The notes under the pieces: generated by a model | The model's database searches: none | What the model was told of the DNA's origin: nothing | The model's input: only the letters and a program-made list of their open reading frames with translations | Assembly: GCF_028551255.1 (NCBI RefSeq) | Contig: NZ_CP117029.1 | Coordinates: 2,170,001-2,234,000, forward strand | Direction of reading: 5' to 3' | DNA length: 64,000 nucleotides | From: Vibrio tubiashii | Lineage (GTDB): Bacteria; Pseudomonadota; Gammaproteobacteria; Enterobacterales; Vibrionaceae | Program-made: the position numbers and the translations under genes | Shown here: piece by piece, positions 42,823 to 53,156 of the stretch | How positions within the stretch are numbered: the stretch's first letter is position 1 | How the letters are laid out: every line of letters begins with the position of its first letter

Positions 42823-42860
42823 AGTTGCCCTCGTAGAGTAATTTATCACTTATTATAGTA

Positions 42861-42970
42861 AGTAATACCAGTTCCAACAAACACTTGCTTTCAATTTTAG
42901 ACAATAATTGAGCAATATGTGTAATGAAAAATTGCTTTTTTTAGAACACTTTGAAGAGATTGGTATTACT
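42861..42970. repeat. 110-bp element with perfect 10-bp inverted ends
   Basis: AGTAATACCA at 42861-42870 and TGGTATTACT at 42961-42970 are exact inverted repeats framing AT-rich, non-coding sequence. The ends share ATACCA with the elements at 6101 and 22246, but the interior differs. It occupies the ihfB-rpsA gap immediately before the rpsA terminator (in plus-strand order) and includes the ihfB promoter region. Confidence 0.6.
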
Positions 42971-42990
42971 ACTAGTGATCTATCGAACAT

Positions 42991-43016
42991 AAAAAAGGAG
43001 CCTTTCGGCTCCTTTT
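42991..43016 (-). terminator. Intrinsic terminator of rpsA
   Basis: AAAGGAGCC-TTTC-GGCTCCTTT stem; on the minus strand followed by TTTTTT. Confidence 0.93.
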
Positions 43017-43033
43017 TCTTAAAAGCGATTTAA

Positions 43034-44704
43034 TTATTCGCCTTTAGCTGCTTTGAAAGCGTCAGCCATAGCGTTACCGAATGAAGCATCGTCTGCTTTG
43101 TTCAGTGAAGCCATTGCTTCTTGCTCTTCAGCTTCGTCTTTAGCTTTGATAGATAGGTTGATTACGCGGTTCTTACGGTCTACACCTGTGAACTTAGCTT
43201 CAACACTGTCACCAGCGCTTAGGATTAGAGAAGCGTCTTCTACGCGGTCACGAGAAACTTCAGAAGCGCGGATATAACCTTCTACGCCTTCTTCAAGCTC
43301 GATAGTTGCACCTTTAGCGTCAACAGCAACAACAGTACCGTTAACTAGAGTGCCTTTCTTCTTCTCAGCAACGTAAGCGTTGAATGGGTCGTTTTCCATT
43401 TGCTTAACGCCTAGAGAGATACGCTCACGCTCAGCGTCTACTGCTAGTACTACTGCAGAGATTTCGTCGCCTTTCTTGTACTCACGTACCGCTTCTTCAC
43501 CAGCAACATTCCAAGAAATGTCAGATAGGTGAACTAGACCGTCGATGCCGCCTTCTAGACCGATGAAGATACCGAAGTCAGTGATAGACTTGATCTTACC
43601 AGTAACTTTGTCGCCTTTAGCTTGCGCTTCAGCGAAAGATTGCCATGGGTTAGCTTTACACTGTTTTAGGCCTAGAGAGATACGACGACGCTCTTCGTCG
43701 ATTTCAAGAACCATAACCTCAACTTCGTCGCCAACATTAACAACTTTAGATGGGTGGATGTTCTTGTTAGTCCAATCCATTTCAGAAACGTGTACTAGAC
43801 CTTCAACGCCTTCTTCGATTTCAACGAAACAGCCGTAGTCAGTTAGGTTAGTAACGCGACCAGATAGTTTGTGACCTTCTGGGTAACGCTTAGCGATTGC
43901 TACCCATGGATCTTCGCCTAGCTGCTTAAGACCTAGTGATACGCGAGTACGCTCACGGTCGAACTTAAGAACTTTAACTTGGATCTCGTCACCAACGTTA
44001 ACGATCTCAGAAGGGTGCTTAACGCGCTTCCAAGCCATGTCAGTGATGTGTAGTAGGCCGTCAACGCCACCTAGGTCTACGAATGCACCGTAGTCAGTAA
44101 GGTTCTTAACGATACCTTTAACTTCTGCGCCTTCTTGTAGAGTTTCTAGAAGCTCATCACGCTCAACGCTGTTCTCAGACTCGATTACTGCACGACGAGA
44201 AACAACTACGTTGTTACGCTTCTGGTCAAGTTTGATAACTTTGAACTCTAGCTCTTTGTTTTCTAGGTGAGCAGTGTCGCGGATAGGACGCACGTCTACT
44301 AGTGAACCTGGAAGGAAAGCACGGATACCGTTTAGTTCAACAGTGAAACCGCCTTTAACTTTACCGTTGATGATACCAACAACAGTTTCAGCTTCTTCGT
44401 AAGCCTTCTCAAGTACGATCCAAGCTTCGTGACGCTTCGCTTTCTCACGAGAAAGTTGAGTCTCACCGAAACCGTCTTCTACAGCGTCTAGAGCTACGTC
44501 TACTTCAGAACCAACTTCAACTTCAAGTTCGCCAGCAGCGTTCTTGAACTGTTCAGCAGGGATTGCAGACTCAGACTTTAGACCAGCGTCAACAAGAACG
44601 AAACCGTTCTCGATAGCTACTACAGTACCTTTAACGATAGTACCTTGTTGGAATTCAGTCTCGTTTAGAAACTCTTCAAAGAGTTGAGCAAAAGATTCAG
44701 TCAT
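43034..44704 (-). CDS. rpsA: 30S ribosomal protein S1
   Basis: Largest 30S protein; binds mRNA leaders and is needed for initiation on most mRNAs. 556 aa (E. coli 557) with six S1 domains. Repeats three to six are marked by the recurring GKV-type strands, for example [24 protein letters not shown] and [22 protein letters not shown]. The N-terminal domain carries [10 protein letters not shown], which docks on protein S2. It lies downstream of cmk with a 103-base leader between that may mediate S1 autoregulation. Confidence 0.98.
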   Translation of the reverse strand: MTESFAQLFEEFLNETEFQQGTIVKGTVVAIENGFVLVDAGLKSESAIPAEQFKNAAGELEVEVGSEVDVALDAVEDGFGETQLSREKAKRHEAWIVLEKAYEEAETVVGIINGKVKGGFTVELNGIRAFLPGSLVDVRPIRDTAHLENKELEFKVIKLDQKRNNVVVSRRAVIESENSVERDELLETLQEGAEVKGIVKNLTDYGAFVDLGGVDGLLHITDMAWKRVKHPSEIVNVGDEIQVKVLKFDRERTRVSLGLKQLGEDPWVAIAKRYPEGHKLSGRVTNLTDYGCFVEIEEGVEGLVHVSEMDWTNKNIHPSKVVNVGDEVEVMVLEIDEERRRISLGLKQCKANPWQSFAEAQAKGDKVTGKIKSITDFGIFIGLEGGIDGLVHLSDISWNVAGEEAVREYKKGDEISAVVLAVDAERERISLGVKQMENDPFNAYVAEKKKGTLVNGTVVAVDAKGATIELEEGVEGYIRASEVSRDRVEDASLILSAGDSVEAKFTGVDRKNRVINLSIKAKDEAEEQEAMASLNKADDASFGNAMADAFKAAKGE

Positions 44705-44807
44705 TTATTTAATCTTCAATAAATTAAACGTCCACGGGTGTCCTACCGCGTGGGGTTATTAAATTCGCCAGTCATCATCCTTGCGACCAACGCTCTTACC
44801 TAGCCGC
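44705..44807 (-). promoter_or_regulatory. rpsA leader with hairpin
   Basis: The cmk-rpsA gap has a stem CCACG (44732-44736) with CGTGG (44749-44753) upstream of an AU-rich run next to the rpsA start. In gammaproteobacteria the rpsA leader folds into hairpins through which S1 controls its own translation. The correspondence here is inferred from position. Confidence 0.45.
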
Positions 44808-45488
44808 CTAAGCGACTAGCTTCGATTCGATATATTGTAGTGCTTTTTCTACCACTTCGTCGATACTCATCGTAGTAGAATCTAGCAAAAGCGCATCCTC
44901 AGCAGGGCGTAATGGAGCCACTGGGCGGTTACGATCTCGGTCGTCACGCTCTTGGATCTCGCGCAAAAGGTCGTCAAATCTAACATCTAACCCTTTGCCT
45001 TGCAACTGTTTAAGGCGGCGCTGAGCGCGTTCTTCAGCGCTAGCGTCTAAGAAAATTTTCGCTTCAGCCTCAGGAAAAACAACCGTGCCCATGTCACGAC
45101 CATCAGCAATCAAGCCCTGCCCTTCGGCAAATGCTCGTTGGCGACGCAACAAAGCCTCACGCACTCGCGGTAGTGCTGCAACTTTTGACGCTGCCATACC
45201 CGTTTCTTCTTTGCGTAGCTCTCCGGAGACGTCTTCGCCTTCAAGGATCACTTTAACTAGGTCACCTTCAGCGACAAATTGAACATCAAGGTGAGTTGCG
45301 AGCGGAACAAGCGCATCTTCAGACTCTAAGTCCACGCCATGGTGGATTGCAGCAAGTGCAAGTACGCGATAGATCGCGCCAGAGTCTAATAGGTGGAAGC
45401 CTAGCTTGTTCGCTATAAGCATACAAAGAGTGCCTTTACCCGCACCACTCGGTCCATCAACGGTCACAACCGGTGTATGAGACGACAT
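44808..45488 (-). CDS. cmk: Cytidylate kinase
   Basis: Phosphorylates CMP and dCMP with ATP, 226 aa. P-loop [12 protein letters not shown] at 11-22, the CMP-binding region with [12 protein letters not shown], the conserved [12 protein letters not shown] and the [16 protein letters not shown]. The insert typical of the long bacterial type is present (about 60-130). The neighbour rpsA follows on the same strand as in E. coli. Confidence 0.96.
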   Translation of the reverse strand: MSSHTPVVTVDGPSGAGKGTLCMLIANKLGFHLLDSGAIYRVLALAAIHHGVDLESEDALVPLATHLDVQFVAEGDLVKVILEGEDVSGELRKEETGMAASKVAALPRVREALLRRQRAFAEGQGLIADGRDMGTVVFPEAEAKIFLDASAEERAQRRLKQLQGKGLDVRFDDLLREIQERDDRDRNRPVAPLRPAEDALLLDSTTMSIDEVVEKALQYIESKLVA

Positions 45489-45597
45489 GTTTTACTCCGT
45501 GTTGGTTGCAGATCAACGCTCAAAGCGTAGACCTTAATTCGGCGACAAATTATAGAGGGAAACGCTATTAGGTTCTAGGCGGGAATGACAGTAATTG

Positions 45598-45621
45598 GAA
45601 AAAAGAGCGCTGATGCGCTCT
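45598..45621 (-). terminator. Intrinsic terminator of comEA
   Basis: GAGCGC-TGAT-GCGCTC stem with a T run on the minus strand. Confidence 0.85.
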
Positions 45622-45640
45622 ATCGTAACTAAATAGCAAA

Positions 45641-45934
45641 TTACAGTTGGATCCGAGATTGATTTTTGGCAACAATTGCAGCGCCAATTCCTTTCACTTC
45701 GGTTAAAGACTCCGCGCTGGCAAACTTACCATGTTGCTTTCGATGCTGCACGATCGCTTGAGCTTTCTTGATGCCAATTCCATTGAGTAAATCTGCCAAC
45801 TCCTGCGCACTCGCAGTGTTTATATTCACGGTAATTTCAATGCCGTCATATTTGGGATCAGATTTAACATCGTTGGCAAAAGAGAAAGGCGCAACACATA
45901 TTAGTGACGCGATGAGAAGAATCTGTTTTAGCAT
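45641..45934 (-). CDS. comEA: ComEA-type helix-hairpin-helix DNA-binding protein
   Basis: Periplasmic DNA-binding protein that pulls transforming DNA across the outer membrane in natural competence; 97 aa. Signal peptide MLKQILLIASLICVAPFSFA, then a short linker and a helix-hairpin-helix pair: VNINTASAQELADLLNGIGIKKAQAI and FASAESLTEVKGIGAAIV. In Vibrio cholerae the ComEA gene lies next to ppiD, the same arrangement as here. In Vibrio it is induced on chitin through TfoX. Here it has its own terminator and is separated from ppiD by another. Confidence 0.9.
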   Translation of the reverse strand: MLKQILLIASLICVAPFSFANDVKSDPKYDGIEITVNINTASAQELADLLNGIGIKKAQAIVQHRKQHGKFASAESLTEVKGIGAAIVAKNQSRIQL

Positions 45935-46012
45935 ACTGGCTTCCTTGTTTATTGAGGGATTTGCTCAGCATACGCTTAAACGCCAACCTGCCTATCAGCG
46001 ACCGACGAAAAC

Positions 46013-46040
46013 AAAACGGACTGCAGAAGCAGTCCGTTTT
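46013..46040. terminator. Terminator of ppiD
   Basis: AAAACGGACTGC-AGAA-GCAGTCCGTTTT stem; on the minus strand followed by GTTTTC. Confidence 0.88.
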
Positions 46041-46069
46041 AAGATATGTATCAATTACACAAGCTGTGC

Positions 46070-47929
46070 TTATTGAGTCACAGCGTAGTACTCGATATCA
46101 ATGGTCTTGCGTAAGATATTGATTAGACCAGAGAGGTCTTGTTGAGCATTAACTTGCGTCAATTGAGAACCGATTTGCTGGTTGTATTGAGGGTCAAATT
46201 CCGACGCAACTTTTGTCAGTTCAACCACAACGATATCACCATTCAGATCTTTCGCTTGTGCAAAGCCAACTGTACCTTCTGCTGGCTTCGTCATCGAGAA
46301 CACAACATCAGCAAGTGGTGAGCTGCGGTCAAGTGTTTCTGCTTCACCAAAAGCCAAGCCATTAGCGCTTAGTAGCTCTTGCTTACCTTGCTTTAGTTCT
46401 TCAACCAGATTTTGCGCCAATTCGATCGCAGTTTGCTCGCCCTTAACATTCGCAAGTGCTTTAACCACATCACTGCGAACATCTTCTAGAGGAAGTACTG
46501 TTTCATCGCGGCTGTCTTCAACACGAACCACCACGATATGTTCAGGAGCCACTTCAATCGCTTCTGAATTTAGGCCGTCTTCTTTCACTTCAGGACTAAC
46601 AATCGCTTGCAGTACTGCAGGCGTTTTCAGCAGTTCAGGAGCATCACGCTCTGAAATAAAGTCAGTAGTTTGAATCTTCGCGTTGATAGCTTTAGCTGCA
46701 TCATCCAGCGAATCTGGGTATTCAAACGCCACTTTCTCTAACTCGCTTTGAAGCTCGTAGTACTGATCGATCGCTTGCTGATCTTTAAGCTCTTGCTTAA
46801 TTTCCGCAGCAACTTCTTGATATGGCTTAGCTACAGAATCTTTTAGCTCATCAAGCTTGATGATGTGGTAACCGAACTCAGACTTAACTAAACCTGTTGT
46901 TTCACCCACTTTAGTTAAAGCAAACGCCGCTTCTTCAAATGTTGGGTCCATCACGTCACGTTCAATCCAACCTAAAGAACCACCTTCAGAGGCACTACCA
47001 AAGTCGTCCGATTTCTCTTCCGCTAGCGTAGCGAAGTCAGCACCAGCATAAAGCTCATCAAGAATTGCTTGAGCTTTCGCTTCATCATTACCTTCAACTA
47101 GGATATGGCTTACACGACGTTGCTCTTCTGAAGAGTACTTATCTAGGTGCTCTTGGTAGTATTGCTGAGCTTGCTCATCTGAGATTTCAATCGAATCTTT
47201 AAGCTGCTGAGCTGACAACTCAATGTAGGCTACTTTCACTTGCTCTGGGCGTGTATAACGCTCAGGGTTTTGTTTGTAGTAGTCATTGATCTCTTCTTCA
47301 GACAACTCTGCTTTCGCTGCAAAATCTGCAAGCGATAGCGTTACTTTTTTGATATCGCGAGTTTGAGTCAGAAGCTTGCTTTGCGCTTCAACTTCACCCG
47401 GTAGAGAAAAATCACTGCCTTGAATTGCTGTCAGTAGCTGATTACGAACTAGGTCACGACGTAGGTACTCAGCAAAACTCTCTGCCGAGAAGCCTGCACG
47501 ACGAAGAGCGGTTTGATAGATGTCTTGGTCGAACTTGCCGTCAACTTGGAACTGAGGCATTTCTAGAATCAGCGTACGTACTTGCGTATCACTCACACGT
47601 AGACCTAAAGATTCTGCGTGTTGTTCTAGAAGTAAGTCATTCACCATGCGGTCAAGAACAGATTTACGGAAAGATTCTACATAGCTTGGGTCAGCCAGTA
47701 GGTTTGAGAAGTAATCGCCCAATTGCGCTTGCATACGATTACGTTCGTTTTGGTAAGCTTGTTCAAACTCACCACGACCAATTTCCACATTGCCTACTTT
47801 CGCTGCTGAGTTGTTTGAACCGCCCACAATGTAGCTGCCCACACCTGCAAATACGAAAGATAGGATGATAAGTCCTAGGATAATTTTAACCGCGATGCTG
47901 TTAACGCCTTCGCGTAATCGGTCCATCAT
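46070..47929 (-). CDS. ppiD: Periplasmic chaperone PpiD
   Basis: Membrane-anchored parvulin-like chaperone near the SecYEG exit that helps newly exported proteins; 619 aa (E. coli 623). N-terminal hydrophobic anchor near 15-35 (AVKIILGLIILSFVFAGVGS), SurA_N-type chaperone region, then a parvulin domain (about 265-360) with RRVSHILVEG and FGYHIIKLDEL. Most family members have little isomerase activity. Located between hupB and comEA; lon and hupB upstream follow the E. coli order lon-hupB-ppiD. Confidence 0.95.
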   Translation of the reverse strand: MMDRLREGVNSIAVKIILGLIILSFVFAGVGSYIVGGSNNSAAKVGNVEIGRGEFEQAYQNERNRMQAQLGDYFSNLLADPSYVESFRKSVLDRMVNDLLLEQHAESLGLRVSDTQVRTLILEMPQFQVDGKFDQDIYQTALRRAGFSAESFAEYLRRDLVRNQLLTAIQGSDFSLPGEVEAQSKLLTQTRDIKKVTLSLADFAAKAELSEEEINDYYKQNPERYTRPEQVKVAYIELSAQQLKDSIEISDEQAQQYYQEHLDKYSSEEQRRVSHILVEGNDEAKAQAILDELYAGADFATLAEEKSDDFGSASEGGSLGWIERDVMDPTFEEAAFALTKVGETTGLVKSEFGYHIIKLDELKDSVAKPYQEVAAEIKQELKDQQAIDQYYELQSELEKVAFEYPDSLDDAAKAINAKIQTTDFISERDAPELLKTPAVLQAIVSPEVKEDGLNSEAIEVAPEHIVVVRVEDSRDETVLPLEDVRSDVVKALANVKGEQTAIELAQNLVEELKQGKQELLSANGLAFGEAETLDRSSPLADVVFSMTKPAEGTVGFAQAKDLNGDIVVVELTKVASEFDPQYNQQIGSQLTQVNAQQDLSGLINILRKTIDIEYYAVTQ

Positions 47930-48074
47930 ACTTAAACTACTCTCCGCTTATGCACCGTACTTAAGACCTATCGGCTGCGTACGATACACTTCATTAAAAT
48001 AAAAATTGAATAGCGCGATAATACCAGAAAAAGAAATGCGCATCAGTATGATGCGCATAATTTAAAAAGGTTCG

Positions 48075-48102
48075 AAAAAATCCGCCTAACTGGCGATTTT
48101 TT
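48075..48102 (-). terminator. Terminator of hupB
   Basis: AAAAAATC-CGCC-TAACT-GGCG-ATTTTTT with one bulged base; T run on the minus strand just after the hupB stop. Confidence 0.8.
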
Positions 48103-48104
48103 GA

Positions 48105-48377
48105 TTAGTTACAAGAGTCTTTCAGAGCTTTACCAGCTTTGAACGCAGGAACTTTAGCTTCTGCGATTTGGATCTCTTCACCAGTCTTAGGGTTACGACC
48201 TGTGCGCGCTGCACGAGTACGTACGCTGAATGTACCAAAGCCAACTAGAGCAACTTGGTCACCAGACTGTAGAGTGTCACCGACTGCTTCGATGAATGCG
48301 TCTAGAGCACGACCAGCAGACGCTTTTGATAGATCTGCATTTTCTGCGATTTTTTCTACTAATTGTGTTTTATTCAC
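48105..48377 (-). CDS. hupB: DNA-binding protein HU-beta
   Basis: Nucleoid protein of 90 aa. The start is the GTG at 48375-48377, with AAGGGG eight bases upstream, giving the canonical [20 protein letters not shown]. The longer frame to 48398 has no homology. The [21 protein letters not shown] arm that bends DNA is intact. Gene order lon-hupB-ppiD is conserved. Terminators on both sides make it a single-gene unit. Confidence 0.97.
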   Translation of the reverse strand: MNKTQLVEKIAENADLSKASAGRALDAFIEAVGDTLQSGDQVALVGFGTFSVRTRAARTGRNPKTGEEIQIAEAKVPAFKAGKALKDSCN

Positions 48378-48502
48378 TGTGATTCCCCTTTGTGCCACCT
48401 GATTTTATTTTTGTCGGTAGCTTTACGTTCCATTTCATTTCAAATTAGCGACAAACCCTTATATTACAAGGCTTGAAGCTATAGTCGCTAAAGTTAGCGC
48501 CC

Positions 48503-48540
48503 AAAAAAAACGCTGACAAGCCTTTTTATGCTTATCAGCG
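48503..48540 (-). terminator. Intrinsic terminator of lon
   Basis: CGCTGACAAGC (48511-48521) pairs with GCTTATCAGCG (48530-48540), with a T run of eight on the minus strand. Confidence 0.9.
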
Positions 48541-48570
48541 TAATCTTTTACTTATTTTTGCTGCACATCA

Positions 48571-50922
48571 CTATTTTACGGCTGCAAACTCGACACCTGA
48601 CGGCTCTTTTTCTAATGCAACTTTCAATACTTCATCGATCCATTGCACCGGAATAACCTTCAGATCTGCAATAACATTATCAGGAATCTCTTCCAGATCA
48701 CGTTCATTGTCTTTCGGAATCAGTACCGTTTTGATGCCACCACGGTGTGCTGCAAGCAGTTTTTCTTTCAAGCCACCGATCGGAAGAACTTCACCACGCA
48801 GGGTGATTTCACCCGTCATCGCCACTTCAGCTTTTACAGGGTTACCCGTTAAGCTTGAAACAAGAGCAGTACACATCGCAATACCTGCACTTGGGCCATC
48901 TTTTGGTGTTGCCCCCTCAGGCACGTGAACGTGAATATCGCGTTTTTCGTAGAAATCTGAGTTAATGCCCAGTTTCTCGGCGCGCGAACGGACCACTGTC
49001 ATTGCCGCTTGAATCGACTCTTGCATCACATCGCCGAGAGAACCGGTTTGCGTTAGCTTACCTTTACCCGGCATTGCTTCGGTTTCAATCGTCAGCAGGT
49101 CACCGCCTACTTCCGTCCAAGCAAGACCTGTAACTTGACCAATGCGGTTGCTGTCGTCAGCTTTGCCGTAATCAAAACGCTGCACACCCAAGTATTCTTT
49201 CAGGTTGTCCATCGTCACAGTCACGCTCTTAAGATCTTTATCCAGCAGGATGTTCTTCACTGCTTTACGACAGATCTTAGAAATCTCACGCTCTAGGCTA
49301 CGTACACCTGCTTCTCGCGTGTAGTAACGGATAATGCCGATAATGGCTGAGTCTTCGATCTCAATCTCGCCAACCTTAAGACCGTTGCGCTTAATTTGCT
49401 TCTCAACTAAGTGACGCTTAGCGATATTCAGTTTTTCATCTTCTGTGTAGCCAGATAGACGAATCACTTCCATACGGTCTAGTAGTGGGCCTGGGATGTT
49501 CATTGAGTTCGACGTTGCAACAAACATCACATCTGAGAGATCGTAATCCACTTCTAGATAGTGATCGTTAAACGCGTTGTTCTGCTCTGGATCGAGAACT
49601 TCTAGTAGTGCGGACGATGGATCGCCACGCATATCTGAAGACATCTTATCGATTTCATCCAGTAGGAATAGCGGGTTTTTCACACCGACTTTCGACATTT
49701 TCTGGATAAGCTTACCTGGCATAGAGCCAATGTAAGTACGACGGTGACCACGGATTTCCGCTTCGTCACGTACGCCACCCAATGCCATACGCGTGTATTG
49801 ACGACCTGTTGCTGCCGCAATAGAGCGACCCAGAGAGGTTTTACCTACACCAGGAGGACCAACAAGACAAAGGATAGGACCTTTCAGCTTGTTGATACGG
49901 TTTTGAACCGCTAAGTACTCAAGGATACGTTCTTTAACACGCTCTAGGCCGTAGTGGTCTTCATTAAGAACCTCTTCAGCTTTAGCGAGATTTTTCTTAA
50001 CTTTAGAACGTTTAGCCCAAGGCACGCCAAGCATCCAGTCGATATAGCCGCGTACAACCGTCGCTTCTGCCGACATAGGAGACATCATTTTCAGCTTTTG
50101 TAGCTCTTGCTCTGTCTTCTCACGCGCTTCTTGCGGCATCTTAGAGTCAACGATTTTCTGCTTCAGAGTTTCAAACTCATCGACGCCGTCTTCGCTTTCA
50201 CCCAGCTCTTTCTGAATCGCCTTCATTTGCTCGTTCAGATAGTATTCACGCTGAGATTTTTCCATCTGCTTTTTCACGCGGGTGCGGATACGCTTTTCAA
50301 CTTGAAGCAAGTCAATTTCAGATTCCATCTGTCCCATTAGGAACTCAAGACGCTCTGTCACGTCTAGAATCTCAAGCACATTCTGCTTTTCTGCCAGTTT
50401 AAGCGGCATATGCGCGGCAATAGTATCCGCGAGACGAGCAGCTTCATCAATTCCGTTTAGCGAAGTCAGAACTTCTGGTGGAATCTTCTTGTTGAGCTTA
50501 ATGAAGCCTTCAAATTGGTTGATAGCGCTGCGCACGATAACTTCTTGCTCACGCTCATCTAACTCAGAAGTAGTTAGATACTCTGCATCAGCAAAGAAAA
50601 ATTCGTTTTCAATAAAGTGGTTAATTTTCGCGCGCTGCTGACCTTCTACCAGCACTTTAACTGTGCCGTCAGGAAGTTTCAGTAGTTGCAGGATTGTCGC
50701 TACGGTACCAACTTCAAATAAGTCCGCTTGAGTTGGCTCATCAGTATCCGCTTCTTTTTGGGCTACCAACAATACTTGCTTGTTGTTGTCCATTGCCGCT
50801 TCTAGGCAAGCAATAGATTTTTCACGTCCAACAAACAATGGAATAACCATATGCGGGTAAACGACTACATCTCGTAGAGGTAGTACGGGGATCTCGATAC
50901 GTTCGGAACGTTCCAAGTTCAT
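48571..50922 (-). CDS. lon: ATP-dependent protease Lon
   Basis: Cytoplasmic homohexameric AAA+ protease degrading misfolded and regulatory proteins; 783 aa (E. coli 784). N-terminal LAN substrate domain, coiled coil near 190-270, Walker [12 protein letters not shown], Walker [11 protein letters not shown], and the C-terminal protease with the nucleophile Ser in [11 protein letters not shown] (near 678) and the Lys in [10 protein letters not shown] (near 721). GGAAGAGAG precedes the ATG. A sigma32-type promoter lies 35-65 bases upstream, in line with heat-shock control of lon. Confidence 0.98.
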   Translation of the reverse strand: MNLERSERIEIPVLPLRDVVVYPHMVIPLFVGREKSIACLEAAMDNNKQVLLVAQKEADTDEPTQADLFEVGTVATILQLLKLPDGTVKVLVEGQQRAKINHFIENEFFFADAEYLTTSELDEREQEVIVRSAINQFEGFIKLNKKIPPEVLTSLNGIDEAARLADTIAAHMPLKLAEKQNVLEILDVTERLEFLMGQMESEIDLLQVEKRIRTRVKKQMEKSQREYYLNEQMKAIQKELGESEDGVDEFETLKQKIVDSKMPQEAREKTEQELQKLKMMSPMSAEATVVRGYIDWMLGVPWAKRSKVKKNLAKAEEVLNEDHYGLERVKERILEYLAVQNRINKLKGPILCLVGPPGVGKTSLGRSIAAATGRQYTRMALGGVRDEAEIRGHRRTYIGSMPGKLIQKMSKVGVKNPLFLLDEIDKMSSDMRGDPSSALLEVLDPEQNNAFNDHYLEVDYDLSDVMFVATSNSMNIPGPLLDRMEVIRLSGYTEDEKLNIAKRHLVEKQIKRNGLKVGEIEIEDSAIIGIIRYYTREAGVRSLEREISKICRKAVKNILLDKDLKSVTVTMDNLKEYLGVQRFDYGKADDSNRIGQVTGLAWTEVGGDLLTIETEAMPGKGKLTQTGSLGDVMQESIQAAMTVVRSRAEKLGINSDFYEKRDIHVHVPEGATPKDGPSAGIAMCTALVSSLTGNPVKAEVAMTGEITLRGEVLPIGGLKEKLLAAHRGGIKTVLIPKDNERDLEEIPDNVIADLKVIPVQWIDEVLKVALEKEPSGVEFAAVK

Positions 50923-50956
50923 ATTATTCTCTCTTCCGCTTTGTCCTATGAGCAGT

Positions 50957-50986
50957 ATATGGGGGCTAATTGGTTGGATTCAATGA
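50957..50986 (-). promoter_or_regulatory. Sigma32 (heat-shock) promoter of lon
   Basis: On the minus strand CATTGAATC (-35, like CTTGAAA) is 14 bases from CCCCATAT (-10, perfect CCCCATNT). Distance and sequence match known lon promoters. Confidence 0.75.
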
Positions 50987-50992
50987 AAGAAT

Positions 50993-51020
50993 AAAAAAAA
51001 GGGAGTAATTGATTACCCCC
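50993..51020 (-). terminator. Intrinsic terminator of clpX
   Basis: GGGAGTAAT/ATTACCCCC stem at 51001-51020, then eight T on the minus strand. Confidence 0.9.
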
Positions 51021-51051
51021 TTTTAACGTACATTAATTTATGTGAATCAGG

Positions 51052-52335
51052 TTATGATTCTGCACCTGCTGCTTGGTTGTCAGAGTTGCTGTAAATAAGC
51101 AGTGGATCAGATTCACCCTTAATTACTGACTCGTCGATAACAACCTTGCTCACGTCATCCATTGATGGCAGTTCATACATGGTTTCAAGTAGAACGCCTT
51201 CAAGAATTGAGCGTAGACCACGAGCACCTGTTTTACGCTCCATCGCTTTCTTAGCAATTGCGCGTAGTGCATCTTCACGGAACTCTAGCTCAGAGTCTTC
51301 AAGCTCGAACAACGCCGCATACTGCTTAGTTAGCGCGTTCTTAGGCTCACATAAGATTTGAATCAGTGCGTCTTCATCAAGTTCAGTTAGTGTCGTTGTT
51401 ACTGGTAGACGACCAATGAACTCAGGAATCAGACCGTACTTAACAAGATCTTCTGGCTCAACTTGAGAGAACAATTCACCAATAGTGCGTGTTTCGTCTT
51501 TAGAGCGAATATCTGCACCAAAGCCGATACCCGTACCTGTCGCAACACGTTGTTCAATCACTTTATCTAGGCCAGCAAATGCACCACCACAAATAAATAG
51601 AATCTTAGACGTATCTACTTGTAGGAACTCTTGCTGTGGATGCTTACGACCACCTTGTGGCGGTACTGAAGCAACCGTACCTTCAATCAACTTCAGCAAC
51701 GCTTGCTGAACACCTTCACCTGACACATCACGTGTAATCGATGGGTTCTCAGCTTTACGAGAAATCTTATCGATTTCATCGATGTATACGATGCCGCGCT
51801 CTGCTTTCGCTACGTCGTAGTCACATTTCTGAAGAAGCTTTTGAATGATGTTTTCAACGTCTTCACCCACGTAACCCGCTTCAGTTAGCGTTGTCGCATC
51901 AGCCATTGTAAATGGAACGTCTAGGAAGCGAGCTAGCGTCTCTGCTAATAGCGTTTTACCACTACCAGTAGGACCAATGAGTAGAATGTTACTCTTACCA
52001 AGCTCAACACCTTCACTCGTGGTGTCCCCATTACGTAAACGCTTATAGTGGTTATAAACGGCTACTGCTAACACTTTTTTAGCGTAATCTTGGCCAATCA
52101 CATAATCGTCAAGGTGTTCACGAATCTCTCTTGGCACAGGTAGTGCTTCAGATTGTTTCTTCGGTAGAACATCTTTGATTTCTTCACGGATGATGTCGTT
52201 ACATAGATCGACACATTCATCACAAATGTAGACTGACGGACCAGCGATTAACTTGCGAACTTCGTGCTGGCTCTTGCCGCAGAAAGAGCAGTAAAGAAGC
52301 TTACTACTACCGCTCTCTTTGCTTTTATCTGTCAT
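51052..52335 (-). CDS. clpX: ClpX, ATPase subunit of ClpXP protease
   Basis: AAA+ unfoldase that feeds tagged proteins to ClpP; 427 aa. N-terminal C4 zinc domain (YCSFCGKSQ and ICDECVDLC, near 15-40), Walker [13 protein letters not shown], Walker [10 protein letters not shown], and the ClpP-docking IGF loop in [11 protein letters not shown] (near 270). Downstream of clpP with an 89-base gap without a terminator, so clpP-clpX is an operon as in E. coli. Confidence 0.98.
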   Translation of the reverse strand: MTDKSKESGSSKLLYCSFCGKSQHEVRKLIAGPSVYICDECVDLCNDIIREEIKDVLPKKQSEALPVPREIREHLDDYVIGQDYAKKVLAVAVYNHYKRLRNGDTTSEGVELGKSNILLIGPTGSGKTLLAETLARFLDVPFTMADATTLTEAGYVGEDVENIIQKLLQKCDYDVAKAERGIVYIDEIDKISRKAENPSITRDVSGEGVQQALLKLIEGTVASVPPQGGRKHPQQEFLQVDTSKILFICGGAFAGLDKVIEQRVATGTGIGFGADIRSKDETRTIGELFSQVEPEDLVKYGLIPEFIGRLPVTTTLTELDEDALIQILCEPKNALTKQYAALFELEDSELEFREDALRAIAKKAMERKTGARGLRSILEGVLLETMYELPSMDDVSKVVIDESVIKGESDPLLIYSNSDNQAAGAES

Positions 52336-52424
52336 TCGCTAACCTCTTATTAGCTTTCACTGTCTTGCTTTGAGTTTATATCAATTTTGACCAAATTTCG
52401 CCTGCATCTTTTGGCGATATGGTA

Positions 52425-53051
52425 TTACTCTTTGTGGTGAGTCAAAACTGAGTCAACCAAACCGTACTCTACCGCTTGATCTGACGACATAAAGTTGTCG
52501 CGGTCTGTATCACGCTCGATCACTTCTAGAGGCTGACCTGTGTGCTCTGCAAGCAACTTGTTTAGCTTCTGTTTAATAGTCAGAATTTCTTGAGCATGGA
52601 TCTGAATATCCGATGCTTGACCTTGGAAGCCACCTAGCGGTTGGTGAATCATCACACGAGAGTTTGGCAGTACATGACGCTTACCAGGAGCACCACCAGC
52701 AAGGAGGAATGCACCCATAGAGCAAGCTTGTCCCATACATACTGTGCTTACGTTTGGTTTGATGTACTGCATAGTGTCGTAAATAGACATACCCGCAGTC
52801 ACGCTACCGCCCGGTGAGTTGATGTAGAGGAAGATATCTTTATCAGGGTTTTCTGACTCTAGGAATAGCAACTGAGCAACAACTAGGTTAGCCATTTGGT
52901 CTTCCACTTGGCCTGTCAGAAAGATGATACGTTCCTTAAGCAAACGAGAGTAAATATCGTAAGAGCGCTCACCTCGGGAAGTTTGTTCAACCACCATTGG
53001 TACTAGCGCGTTTAGGATTGGCGACATTGCATTTTTTTCTTGGTAGCTCAT
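52425..53051 (-). CDS. clpP: ClpP, proteolytic subunit
   Basis: Self-assembling tetradecameric serine protease; 208 aa. Catalytic Ser in [10 protein letters not shown] (near 111), His in VMIHQPLGG (near 136) and Asp further on. The short N-terminal propeptide (up to about 14) is removed on assembly. No convincing sigma32 sequence is visible between tig and clpP; TTGACT in this gap has no well-placed -10. Confidence 0.98.
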   Translation of the reverse strand: MSYQEKNAMSPILNALVPMVVEQTSRGERSYDIYSRLLKERIIFLTGQVEDQMANLVVAQLLFLESENPDKDIFLYINSPGGSVTAGMSIYDTMQYIKPNVSTVCMGQACSMGAFLLAGGAPGKRHVLPNSRVMIHQPLGGFQGQASDIQIHAQEILTIKQKLNKLLAEHTGQPLEVIERDTDRDNFMSSDQAVEYGLVDSVLTHHKE

Positions 53052-53156
53052 ATTCTTATGTCCCTAAAATAAATGGCCCGGATGATACTTATCATACGGA
53101 CCATTGTTAGCAGAATAGTTAACGCTAAGTCAACCTTGTAAGCACTTTATTGCTTA

